From positions 1 through 49,767 of the forward strand of contig CALFXR010000189.1 in the NCBI GenBank assembly GCA_937958475.1: a stretch of DNA of 49,767 bases, written 5' to 3'. Below are positions 41,382 to 49,767 of this stretch, piece after piece. Source of the DNA: an uncultured Mesorhizobium sp. (GTDB lineage Bacteria; Pseudomonadota; Alphaproteobacteria; Rhizobiales; Rhizobiaceae). The notes under the pieces are model-generated. The model was given only the letters and a program-made list of their open reading frames with translations, had not been told where the DNA came from and searched no databases. A program made the translations under genes and the position numbers. Position 1 is the first letter of the stretch; each line of letters starts with the position of its first letter.

Positions 41382-42632
41382 TCAGGCGATCGCCGGATTT
41401 TCGACGAGGATCGCGATGCCCTGCCCGCCGCCGATGCAGGCCGAGGCGATGCCGTAGCGCAGGCCGGACCGGCGAAGCTCGCGGGCGACGGTCGTGGTGA
41501 TGCGCACGCCGGTCGCCCCCAGCGGGTGGCCGATCGCGATCGCGCCGCCATTGACGTTGAGCCTGTCCTCGTCGAGCGCGAGTTCGCGCGCGCAGGCCAT
41601 GACCTGGGCGCCGAAGGCCTCGTTGATCTCGATCCGGTCGATATCGGCGAGGGAGAGCCCGGCGAGGTCGAGCAGCGACCGGATCGCCGGCACCGGGCCG
41701 ATGCCCATGATGTGCGGCGGGACGCCGATGCTGACGGCGGCGAGGATGCGGGCGAGCGGCTTGCTGCCCTTCCGCTCGACCCAGTCGGACGAGGCGACGA
41801 GCGCTGCCGCGGCGCCGTCGACCACCGCCGACGAATTGCCGCCGGTCTGGACGCCGCCGAAGGCGGGCCGGATCTTCGCCAGCGCCTCGTAGGGCGACGG
41901 CCGCACATGGCTGTCGGCGGAAACCGCCTCCACCTTGCGCGGCAGGCGGATGCCGCGCGGATTGAAACCTTCCGCCTCGAAGGTCTCGCTGACGACGGGA
42001 ACGATCTCGCCGGCGAGGTAGCCGCTCTCCTGGGCCTTCACCGCGCGCGCGAAGCTGCGCTCGGCGTAGCGGTCGACCTCCTCGCGGGTGATGCCGTACT
42101 GCCTGGCGAGGTTCTCGGCGGTGTGGCCCATGGTGCAGGAGACGGCCGGGTCGAGCAGCGCTTCCCAGAGGAAATCCTTGAACTCGACCTGGCCCATCTT
42201 GAAGCCGTTGCGGTGCGTGTAGGCCGCCACTGGATTGCGGCTCATCGATTCCGTGCCGACGCAGAGCGCCAGCTCGACGCGTCCCTGCGTGACCATGTCG
42301 GCCGCCTGGACGAGAACCTCGATGCCGGTTCCGCAGATGCGCTGGACCAGATGCGCCGGGCGTTCGACGGGTACGCCGGCGTAGAGGCCGATGTGGCGCG
42401 GCGTCATGTAGGCGTCGAAGGAGGCCTGTGCCATCGAGCCGGCAATCGTCGTGCCGACGTCGCGCGGATCGGCGCCGGTCTTCTCCAGCACGGCCCGCGC
42501 CGCCTTGATGCCGAGGTCGATCGGCGAGATGTCGGCGAAGGCGCCGGTATAGTCGACGAACGGCGTGCGCACGCCGTCGACCAGCCAGGTGTCGGCGAAG
42601 CTGTAGCGCAGGCCTCTTTCGGTAGCGGTCAT
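41382..42632 (-). CDS. thiolase (acetyl-CoA acyltransferase)
   Basis: This 416-residue thiolase would cleave a 3-ketoacyl-CoA with CoA. The nucleophile Cys100 lies in HLVQRICGTGIE (a variant of the usual 'CxSG'). The other catalytic motifs are NEAFGAQ, GGAIAIGHPLGATG and the C-terminal Cys in SACIGGGQGIA. ATG at 42632 overlaps the ligase stop by four bases, so ligase and thiolase are coupled. With the downstream thioesterase this suggests release of acetyl-CoA and a shortened acid. Confidence 0.93.
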   Translation of the reverse strand: MTATERGLRYSFADTWLVDGVRTPFVDYTGAFADISPIDLGIKAARAVLEKTGADPRDVGTTIAGSMAQASFDAYMTPRHIGLYAGVPVERPAHLVQRICGTGIEVLVQAADMVTQGRVELALCVGTESMSRNPVAAYTHRNGFKMGQVEFKDFLWEALLDPAVSCTMGHTAENLARQYGITREEVDRYAERSFARAVKAQESGYLAGEIVPVVSETFEAEGFNPRGIRLPRKVEAVSADSHVRPSPYEALAKIRPAFGGVQTGGNSSAVVDGAAAALVASSDWVERKGSKPLARILAAVSIGVPPHIMGIGPVPAIRSLLDLAGLSLADIDRIEINEAFGAQVMACARELALDEDRLNVNGGAIAIGHPLGATGVRITTTVARELRRSGLRYGIASACIGGGQGIAILVENPAIA

Positions 42633-44494
42633 CGGCTGGGCCTCCTGGCGCACAAGACATGTTCGGGAACGGGCTCGGCATAGAGGTCTTCGACCAGCGG
42701 CGCGCGTGCGGCCATCACCGCGCGCTGGTTGATGGACCCCTTGTCGGTGATCTCGTGGGCATCGATCGACGGCGGTTGGCCGAGGATGATGGCACGGGCG
42801 ACGAGGGTCGAGCTTCCCGTCGATTGCGCGGCGAGCGCGTCGAGCCGTTCCTGGAACAGCGCGCGCGCCGCCGGGTGCCGGGCAATCTCGGCGTCGCCGG
42901 CATGGCGAAGATCGGCGTGAATTGCCCGGCATGCCTCGGTGTCCAGAAAGAGCAGCGCGCCGATATGGTCGAGGTTCAGCCCGGTCAGCACCGCATCGCG
43001 CACATAGGGCGAGAAGGCCTTGACGATGGCGCCGCGCACCGAGGCCATGTTGACCCAGGTGCCGGTGGAAAGCTTGAAATCCTCGGCGACGCGGCCGTCG
43101 AACAGAAGGCCCTTGCCGGGATCGGCCGGGTCGACGAGCTTCAGGGCATCGCCGATGCGGTAGAAGCCCTCCTCGTCGAAAGATTCTGCCGTCTTGTCGG
43201 GCTGGCGCCAGTAGCCGGGGGTGACGTTCGGCCCGCGCAGGCGCAGTTCGAGCTTTTCGTCGGAAGGGATCAGCTTCAGTTCGAGGCCGCGCGCCGGCAG
43301 GCCGACCTCGCCGGGCCGGTCGACCGGCCAGGTCGTGGTCAGGGCGAACGGCGCCGTCTCCGTCGAGCCGTAGCCGGTGATGATCATGATCTTCTCGCCG
43401 GCGGTCTCGATCGCGAGGTTCTCCAGCGCATCCCAGACGTGCTGTGAAAGGCCCGCGCCGGCATACTGGAGAATCTTCAGCTTCGAATAGAAGTTCTCGC
43501 GGAGCCGCCGGTTGGAGGCCAGATGCAGCGCCAGCATCTCGTAGCCCTTGGGCACGTTCGAATAGTAGGTCGGGGCGATCTCCTCGAGATTGCGCACGGT
43601 CTTCAGGATGCCGGCCGACGTCGGCGCGCCGTCGTCAACATAGAAGCTGCCGCCGTTGAAGAGGGCGATGCCGAAATTGTGGTTGCCGCCGGCCGTGTGG
43701 TTCCACGGCAGCCAGTCGAGGAGGACCGGCGGCTCGTCGCCGAGGAAGGCGAGCGCGCCTGAAATCATCACCTGGTTGCAGCACAGCATGCGCTGCGTGT
43801 TGATCACCGCCTTCGGCATGCCGGTCGATCCCGAGGTGAACAGGAACTTGGCGATCGTGTCGGGACCGACGCGGACGTCGGCTGCCTCGACCGCATCGGT
43901 GGGCGCGGTCGCGAGCAGGTCGGCGAAGTCGACCGTGTCGAAGCCCCCGGCGAAGTCGCGGACGGAGACGAGCGTCATGCCGGGCTTCACGACCGCGCCG
44001 AGAGCCGCCGCGAAGGGCGCACCTTCGGCGACGAAGACCATGCCCGGCGTGACCAGGTCGAAGATGTGCCTGAGCTTGGCGTGGTCCTTCGATACCTGGG
44101 AATAGGCCGGCGACACCGGGGCGATCGGCACGCCGATCGTCATCGCGGCGAGGGCCAGGAGCCCGTGTTCGAGACTGTTGCCCGAGAGGATCGCGATCGG
44201 CCGCTCGGCGGACAGGTCGTAGGCGAGGAGCGCCTGGGCCAGCGCGCGGACGCGATCGAGCGTCTCGCGGTAGGTGACGGTGCGCCAGGCGCCGTCGAGG
44301 CCGCGGTCGGCGAGGAAGATGCGGTCGGGCGCGGCTTCGGCCCAGTGGCGCAGCCGGTCGACGATCGTGCGCGGATAGGCCGGCAGGTCGCCGCGCGCGC
44401 GCAACAGCAGCGTGCCGTCCGCCCGGCGTTCGCTGTCCACCGACATCGACCCCATGTGGACCGGGCGCAGACGCGCCGTCACGGTCTCCGACAT
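42629..44494 (-). CDS. acyl-CoA ligase, feruloyl-CoA synthase-like
   Basis: This AMP-forming ligase of 621 residues activates a carboxylic acid to its CoA thioester. The ATP loop is SGSTGMPK (221-228). Further motifs are GYGSTETAPFAL, LRLRGPNVTPGYWRQP and, near the C-terminus, EITDKGSINQRAVM with the lysine region used in adenylation. The C-terminus and NHTAGGNHNFG segment resemble proteins annotated as feruloyl-CoA synthases, though many of these are untested. The gene is preceded by a perfect-arm palindrome at 44512-44532, 18 bases before its start, which could block its transcription when bound by the MarR protein. Confidence 0.9.
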   Translation of the reverse strand: MSETVTARLRPVHMGSMSVDSERRADGTLLLRARGDLPAYPRTIVDRLRHWAEAAPDRIFLADRGLDGAWRTVTYRETLDRVRALAQALLAYDLSAERPIAILSGNSLEHGLLALAAMTIGVPIAPVSPAYSQVSKDHAKLRHIFDLVTPGMVFVAEGAPFAAALGAVVKPGMTLVSVRDFAGGFDTVDFADLLATAPTDAVEAADVRVGPDTIAKFLFTSGSTGMPKAVINTQRMLCCNQVMISGALAFLGDEPPVLLDWLPWNHTAGGNHNFGIALFNGGSFYVDDGAPTSAGILKTVRNLEEIAPTYYSNVPKGYEMLALHLASNRRLRENFYSKLKILQYAGAGLSQHVWDALENLAIETAGEKIMIITGYGSTETAPFALTTTWPVDRPGEVGLPARGLELKLIPSDEKLELRLRGPNVTPGYWRQPDKTAESFDEEGFYRIGDALKLVDPADPGKGLLFDGRVAEDFKLSTGTWVNMASVRGAIVKAFSPYVRDAVLTGLNLDHIGALLFLDTEACRAIHADLRHAGDAEIARHPAARALFQERLDALAAQSTGSSTLVARAIILGQPPSIDAHEITDKGSINQRAVMAARAPLVEDLYAEPVPEHVLCARRPSR

Positions 44495-44511
44495 CGCACT
44501 CCTCCCCGCGA

Positions 44512-44532
44512 ATTGTTATTCAACATAACAAT
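44512..44532. promoter_or_regulatory. probable MarR operator, perfect palindrome
   Basis: ATTGTTAT-TCAAC-ATAACAAT has eight-base arms that pair perfectly around a five-base centre. It lies 18 bases upstream of the ligase ATG. It matches the site at 40196-40216 at 17 of 21 positions. It stands out as AT-rich in DNA of very high GC. Confidence 0.72.
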
Positions 44533-44620
44533 CCGGCGGCGCAATCGCAAGTGCCCCATGGCGGCAGTCGACCCTGCCGAAGGCGATTCGGCAAGCACCG
44601 TATCGGCCGGACGGAAAGGC

Positions 44621-46579
44621 CTACCGCGCCTCGATCTCGACGAGCAGGTCGCCCGCGCGCGCCTGCCGGCCGACGGCCGCGCGCAGCGAGCGCACGGTAC
44701 CGGCGATCGTGGCCTGGAGCGTCGTCTCCATCTTCATCGCCTCGATGACGACGAGGGTCTGGCCGGCTTCGACCTCGGATCCCACCTCGACGGCGACCAC
44801 CCGGACAAGGCCGGAGACCGGGGAGACGACCCGCGACGGGTCGGCCGCCGGCTCGCGGCCGGCGATATCGTCGGGTTCGCAGAAGACGCGGGTGCGACCC
44901 TCGCGGTCGAGCCACAGGTCGCGGCCGTCGACGATCGCCAGCGCCCGGCCGGCACCGGCCGGACTCGACCAGGAGATCTCGGGCATGAGCGCCGCGAAGG
45001 TGTCGAAGGCGATCGTCACGCCGTCGACGTCAACCGCGCCGATCCGGCCGCGCGCGATCCTCGCCGTACAGCGACGCGTTTCGCCGTCGCTGGAGAGGAT
45101 GACCGGGCATTCGGCGGCGCCGGTCGAGCGGAACCAGTCGCCGCCCGGGGCGAGCGCCAGCGCGCAGGCCGCGATGGCGAAATCGAGCGCGGTCGCCGGC
45201 GCGGCGAGCGGGAACGGACCGGCGCCGGCAGCCCAGGCATCGATCAGCCGCGTCGTCATGCGACCCCCGCGGAAGGCCGCGCTGTTCAGCACATCGCGGA
45301 GAAAGGTCCGGTTGGTGCGCACGCCCATCACCGGCAGGTCGCCGAGCGCGGCGTCGAGCCGCGCGATCGCCTCGGCGCGGTCGCGGCCATGGGCGATGAC
45401 CTTCGCCAGCATCGGATCGTAGAAAGGCGTGACGCCCTGGCCTTCGGCGATGCCGTCGTCGATGCGCACGCCGTCGCGGGCGCCGACGGCTCGAGGCCGC
45501 CAGCGGAGGATGCGCCCGGTCTGCGGGCGGAAGCCGGCAACGGGATCCTCGGCGTAGATGCGCGCCTCGATGGCGTGGCCGGCGAGCGCAACGTCCTCCT
45601 GCGCCAGCGGCAAGACCTCGCCCGCGGCGACGCGCAGCTGCCATTCGACGAGGTCGAGGCCGGTGACCATCTCGGTGACGGGGTGTTCGACCTGGAGGCG
45701 GGTGTTCATCTCGAGGAAGTAGTAGCGGCGATCCCCGGCGACGATGAACTCGACCGTGCCGGCGCCGCGGTAGCCGACGGCGCGCGCCGCCTTCACGGCA
45801 TCCTCGCCCATCGCGGCGCGCATCTCCGCGTCGACGAAGGGCGACGGCGCCTCCTCGATCACCTTCTGGTGGCGGCGCTGGGCCGAGCAGTCGCGCTCGC
45901 CGAGATGGACGACGTTGCCGTGGCCGTCGGCGAACACCTGGATCTCGATGTGGCGGCCGTCCTCGACCAGTCGCTCGAGGAGGACGGACGGATCGCCGAA
46001 GGCGTTTTCGGCCTCGCGGCGCGCGCTCTCCAGCGCGGCGAGGAAGTCGTCCGGCCGCGCCACGGCGCGCATGCCGCGGCCACCGCCGCCGGCCGCCGCC
46101 TTGATCAGCAGCGGATAGCCGAGCCGCCCAGCCTCGGCGGCGAGATGCGCCGGCGACTGGTCGTCGCCCGCATAGCCGGGCACGACGGGCACGCCGGCCC
46201 GCTCCATCAATACCTTGGCGCGCGCCTTGTCGCCCATGGCGTGGATGGACACCGGAGGCGGGCCGACGAAGACGAGCCCGGCCGCCGCACAGGCCTCGGC
46301 GAAGCCGGCGTTCTCCGAGAGGAACCCATAGCCGGGATGGACGGCGTCGGCGCCGGCCTTCAGTGCCGCGTCGACGATCGCCGCGGCGTTCAGATAGGTC
46401 TCCGCCGCCGCGTTGCCGGGCAGCCGCAGCGCGAGGTCGGCAGCGTCGACATGCGGAGACGCCGCGTCGGCGTCGGAATGGACGGCGACCGTCCGCATGC
46501 CCATGCGCCGGGCGGTGCGCATCACGCGGCAGGCGATCTCGCCGCGATTGGCGATGAGGAGCGTGCGGATCATCGCCAC
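44621..46579 (-). CDS. acyl-CoA carboxylase alpha subunit (biotin carboxylase + biotin carrier)
   Basis: This 652-residue subunit carboxylates biotin with ATP and bicarbonate. The biotin carboxylase half shows IANRGEIACRVMRTARRMG, the ATP-grasp glycine loop AAAGGGGRGM, ERDCSAQRRHQK and EMNTRLQVEHPVTE. The biotin carrier domain carries VIEAMKMET with the biotinylated Lys616. The single-chain layout is that of methylcrotonyl-CoA (LiuD) and geranyl-CoA (AtuF) carboxylases. Its partner beta subunit is at 47855-49516. The 126-base gap to the ligase gene holds the palindrome, so this part may be a separate transcription unit. Confidence 0.93.
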   Translation of the reverse strand: MAMIRTLLIANRGEIACRVMRTARRMGMRTVAVHSDADAASPHVDAADLALRLPGNAAAETYLNAAAIVDAALKAGADAVHPGYGFLSENAGFAEACAAAGLVFVGPPPVSIHAMGDKARAKVLMERAGVPVVPGYAGDDQSPAHLAAEAGRLGYPLLIKAAAGGGGRGMRAVARPDDFLAALESARREAENAFGDPSVLLERLVEDGRHIEIQVFADGHGNVVHLGERDCSAQRRHQKVIEEAPSPFVDAEMRAAMGEDAVKAARAVGYRGAGTVEFIVAGDRRYYFLEMNTRLQVEHPVTEMVTGLDLVEWQLRVAAGEVLPLAQEDVALAGHAIEARIYAEDPVAGFRPQTGRILRWRPRAVGARDGVRIDDGIAEGQGVTPFYDPMLAKVIAHGRDRAEAIARLDAALGDLPVMGVRTNRTFLRDVLNSAAFRGGRMTTRLIDAWAAGAGPFPLAAPATALDFAIAACALALAPGGDWFRSTGAAECPVILSSDGETRRCTARIARGRIGAVDVDGVTIAFDTFAALMPEISWSSPAGAGRALAIVDGRDLWLDREGRTRVFCEPDDIAGREPAADPSRVVSPVSGLVRVVAVEVGSEVEAGQTLVVIEAMKMETTLQATIAGTVRSLRAAVGRQARAGDLLVEIEAR

Positions 46580-46601
46580 GATTTCGAGCGCTCCGGGACC
46601 A

Positions 46602-47768
<1,167 letters not shown>

Positions 47769-47779
47769 TCCATCCTCCC

Positions 47780-47845
47780 GTCGGTCGTTGTTCGTCGGTC
47801 GTATTCCAGCTGCCCTTCGACCGACGGCCGACGACCGGCGACCGA
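47780..47845. repeat. palindromic repeat element, intergenic copy
   Basis: The left arm GTCGGTCGTTGTTCGTCGGT (47780-47799, continuing to 47802) pairs with the region near 47823-47845, with about four mismatches. It fills most of the 86-base gap between the carboxyltransferase and dehydrogenase genes. The left arm matches the copy at 48635-48657 at 22 of 23 positions. It is a REP-like element of unknown family. Confidence 0.7.
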
Positions 47846-47854
47846 CTCTTTGCT

Positions 47855-49516
47855 TCACATCCGCGCCACGCCGAAGCTGTTCGGCCTCAGCACGCGCCTG
47901 TCGCCCTCGACGGCGATCGACAGGCACAGCGACAGCACGCGGCGCGTGTCGCGCGGATCGATGATGCCGTCGTCCCACAGCCGCGCCGTGCCGAAGAGAG
48001 CGCTCGACTGCTGCTCGACGCCGCTCCTGATCTGCGCCGACATCGCCTCCAGCATCTTCTCGTCGGCCGGCTGGCCTTCGCGCTCCGCCTTGCCGCGGGT
48101 GACGATCTCCATCACGCGGGCGGCCTGCTCGCCGCCCATCACGGCGGTCCGCGCCGTCGGCCAGGAAAAGATGAAGCGGGGAGAGAAGCCGCGCCCGCAC
48201 ATGCCGTAGTTGCCGGCGCCGTAGGAGCCGCCGACGACGAAGGTGAACTTCGGCACGCGGGCGTTGGCGACCGCCTGGATCATCTTCGAGCCGTGCTTCA
48301 CCGCGCCGTCGCGCTCGGCCGCGGTGCCGACCATGTAGCCCGTCGTGTTCTGCAGGAAGACCAGCGGCACGCCGGCCTGGTCGCAGAGCTGGATGAACTG
48401 CGCCGCCTTCAGCGAGCCTGTCGGCATGATCGGTCCGTTGTTGGCGACGATGCCGACGCGGTGGCCGTCGACCGCTGCATGTCCGCAAAGCGTATCGGGC
48501 GAATACTCGGCCTTGAATTCGAGCCATTCGGAGCCGTCGACGATGCGCGCGACGATCTCCTTCATGTCGAAGGGCGCCTTTTCGTCGGCGGGCACGATGC
48601 CGAGAAGTTCTTCCTCGCTGTGGCACGGAAGGAGTCGGTCGTTGGTCGTCGGTCGTCGGTCGAGCGCATTACGACCGACGACCGACGAACCACGACCGTC
48701 TCCCACCTCGTCCCAGACGAGGTGGGCCATGATCTGTCGCCCGACGGCGATCGCCTGCGCGTCGTCCTCGGCGACGTACTCGCCGAGACCGGTCACGCGG
48801 CCGTGCAGGTCGGCGCCGCCGAGTTCCTCGTCTTCGGCATCCTCGCCGATCGCCGCCTTCACCAGCGGCGGGCCGGCGAGGAAAATCTTCGAACGGCCGC
48901 GCACCAGCACGACATAGTCGGACAGGCCGGGCAGGTAGGCGCCGCCGGCCGTCGACGAGCCGTGCACGATGGCGATCTGCGGGATGCCCGCCGCCGACAG
49001 CCGCGCCTGGTTGGCGAAAGCCTTGCCGCCCTCGACGAACATCTCCGCCTGGTAGAGCAGGTTGGCGCCGCCGCTCTCGACCAGGTAGATCAGCGGCAGG
49101 CGGTTCTCGAAGGCGATCTCGTGCAGGCGCAGCGCCTTCTTCAACCCCATCGGCGGGATGGTGCCGCCCTTGATGGCGCTGTCGGAGGCCGAGATCACGC
49201 AGCGGTGGCCGGCGACGACGCCGATGCCGGCGATGGTGCCGCCGCCCATGATGTTCTTGCCGCCGTCGTCGTCGTGCATCCTGTAGCCGGCGAGCGTCGA
49301 CAGTTCGAGGAACGGCGCGCCGCGGTCGAGCAGCCGCTCGACGCGTTCGCGCGGCAGGATCTGGCCGCGCTCCTCGAAACGAGCCTTCTTCGACGCCGAG
49401 TTACGGCGCACCGCCTCTTCCAGCGCCCGGACTTTCGCCAGCTTTTCCGACATGGAAGCGGCATTGGCAGCGAAGCTCGCCGAATTCGGATCGAGGGCCG
49501 AACGGATCGTCGGCAT
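47855..49516 (-). CDS. acyl-CoA carboxylase beta subunit (carboxyltransferase)
   Basis: This 553-residue enzyme moves the carboxyl group from biotin to an acyl-CoA. The N-terminal crotonase-like half has VHGSSTAGGAYLPGLSDYVV and IFLAGPPLVKAA, and the C-terminal half has FLQNTTGYMVGTAAERDGAV and GGSYGAGNYGMCGRGFSPRF. It belongs with LiuB and AtuC. The GGAYLPGLSDYVV stretch looks closer to geranyl-CoA than to methylcrotonyl-CoA carboxylases (from memory). The linker between the halves is about 15 residues longer than I expect and is coded by an in-frame hairpin element (48636-48698). The start shares one base with the SDR stop. Confidence 0.93.
   Translation of the reverse strand: MPTIRSALDPNSASFAANAASMSEKLAKVRALEEAVRRNSASKKARFEERGQILPRERVERLLDRGAPFLELSTLAGYRMHDDDGGKNIMGGGTIAGIGVVAGHRCVISASDSAIKGGTIPPMGLKKALRLHEIAFENRLPLIYLVESGGANLLYQAEMFVEGGKAFANQARLSAAGIPQIAIVHGSSTAGGAYLPGLSDYVVLVRGRSKIFLAGPPLVKAAIGEDAEDEELGGADLHGRVTGLGEYVAEDDAQAIAVGRQIMAHLVWDEVGDGRGSSVVGRNALDRRPTTNDRLLPCHSEEELLGIVPADEKAPFDMKEIVARIVDGSEWLEFKAEYSPDTLCGHAAVDGHRVGIVANNGPIMPTGSLKAAQFIQLCDQAGVPLVFLQNTTGYMVGTAAERDGAVKHGSKMIQAVANARVPKFTFVVGGSYGAGNYGMCGRGFSPRFIFSWPTARTAVMGGEQAARVMEIVTRGKAEREGQPADEKMLEAMSAQIRSGVEQQSSALFGTARLWDDGIIDPRDTRRVLSLCLSIAVEGDRRVLRPNSFGVARM
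48636..48698. repeat. palindromic repeat element, in-frame copy inside a CDS
   Basis: Arms 48636-48662 and 48672-48698 are each 27 bases and pair with only two mismatches around a nine-base loop. The element is 63 bases, so it keeps the reading frame, and it encodes the segment around SSVVGRNALDRRPTTNDRL. It lies in the linker between the two carboxyltransferase halves. Confidence 0.8.
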
Positions 49517-49767
49517 CAGTCCCTGCTCCCCTCGCCGAGGACATCCGGCACGACGGCGCGGTGGAAACCGTCGAACGGCGCCGTCCCCCTGCCCTGCACG
49601 ATCGGGTAGAGCGCGGTGCCCAGCGGCGCGCCGCCGTCGATCGGCACCGTGATGCCGGTGACGAAGGAAGCGGCCGGCGACAGCAGGAAGCAGATCACGG
49701 CCGAGACTTCCGCCTCGACGCCGATGCGGCCGAGCGGCACGTGCTTCTTCAGCTGCGGGATCAGCGC
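49516..49767 (-). CDS. short-chain dehydrogenase/reductase, C-terminal part (truncated by window edge)
   Basis: The 83 visible residues end a classical SDR: RIGVEAEVSAVICFLLSPAA then SFVTGITVPIDGG, the common C-terminal block that follows the active site. A further 35 residues ending GEGSRD follow. The catalytic YxxxK and the Rossmann motif lie beyond the window. The frame is open to 49767. The stop overlaps the carboxyltransferase ATG by one base, so the two are cotranscribed. In atu clusters SDR genes accompany the carboxylase. Confidence 0.85.
   Translation of the reverse strand, partial: ALIPQLKKHVPLGRIGVEAEVSAVICFLLSPAASFVTGITVPIDGGAPLGTALYPIVQGRGTAPFDGFHRAVVPDVLGEGSRD

Overview
The window is GC-rich alphaproteobacterial DNA, most like Hyphomicrobiales (the Rhizobium/Mesorhizobium/Brucella group). 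The main evidence is the gene content: paired LuxR-type regulators VisN and VisR, the orphan OmpR-type regulator Rem, the extra motor proteins MotC and MotE, FlaF/FlbT in place of FliS/FliD, and a flagellar gene order that I recall as close to Sinorhizobium meliloti. I can see no tRNA, rRNA, CRISPR array, transposase or prophage gene.

Layout. Positions 1-3033 hold a possible upstream gene tail, a putative DXD-type glycosyltransferase and a methyl-accepting chemotaxis protein. visN-visR follow on the + strand. The - strand operon motA-fliM-fliN-fliG-flhB-orf38 runs from 9664 down to 4813. A divergent + strand run, 9819-19647, carries a DUF1217 gene, flgF, fliI, a membrane protein gene, flgB, flgC, fliE, flgG, flgA, flgI, motE, flgH, fliL and fliP. 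A single flagellin gene with a long leader and a strong terminator comes next. It is followed by fliF-fliH-like-motB-motC-fliK-lytic transglycosylase (20971-27939), rem, flgE-flgK-flgL-flaF-flbT-flgD-fliQ, and flhA-fliR-fliJ-like, flgJ, flgN-like and a FliL-like gene (to 39330). Export gate, basal body, rod, rings, hook, filament and motor are all covered. I see no che genes, fliO, fliD or fliS here.

Regulation. Six flagellar transcription starts share one motif at fixed spacing, C(A/G)C(A/G)CAAG-N10-TANNN(T/C/G). Two of the sites lie back to back between motA and the DUF1217 gene. The rem upstream region lacks this motif but has a perfect TTAA-N7-TTAA CtrA-type box. This suggests a cascade CtrA/VisNR -> Rem -> structural operons, where the motif marks the downstream class (inference).

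From 39349 to the right edge lies a catabolic cluster: enoyl-CoA hydratase, MarR regulator, 4-hydroxybenzoyl-CoA-type thioesterase, thiolase, feruloyl-CoA-synthase-like ligase, biotin carboxylase/BCCP, acyl-CoA dehydrogenase, carboxyltransferase and a truncated SDR. Two copies of an ATTGTTA...ATAACAAT palindrome lie upstream of the hydratase and of the ligase, and are probably the MarR operator. A 63-nt hairpin element sits in frame inside the carboxyltransferase gene, and a related copy lies in the neighbouring intergenic gap.

Several genes appear to start with TTG (motA, fliF, motC, fliR, probably visN and the glycosyltransferase). Two of these lie in TTGA stop/start overlaps.
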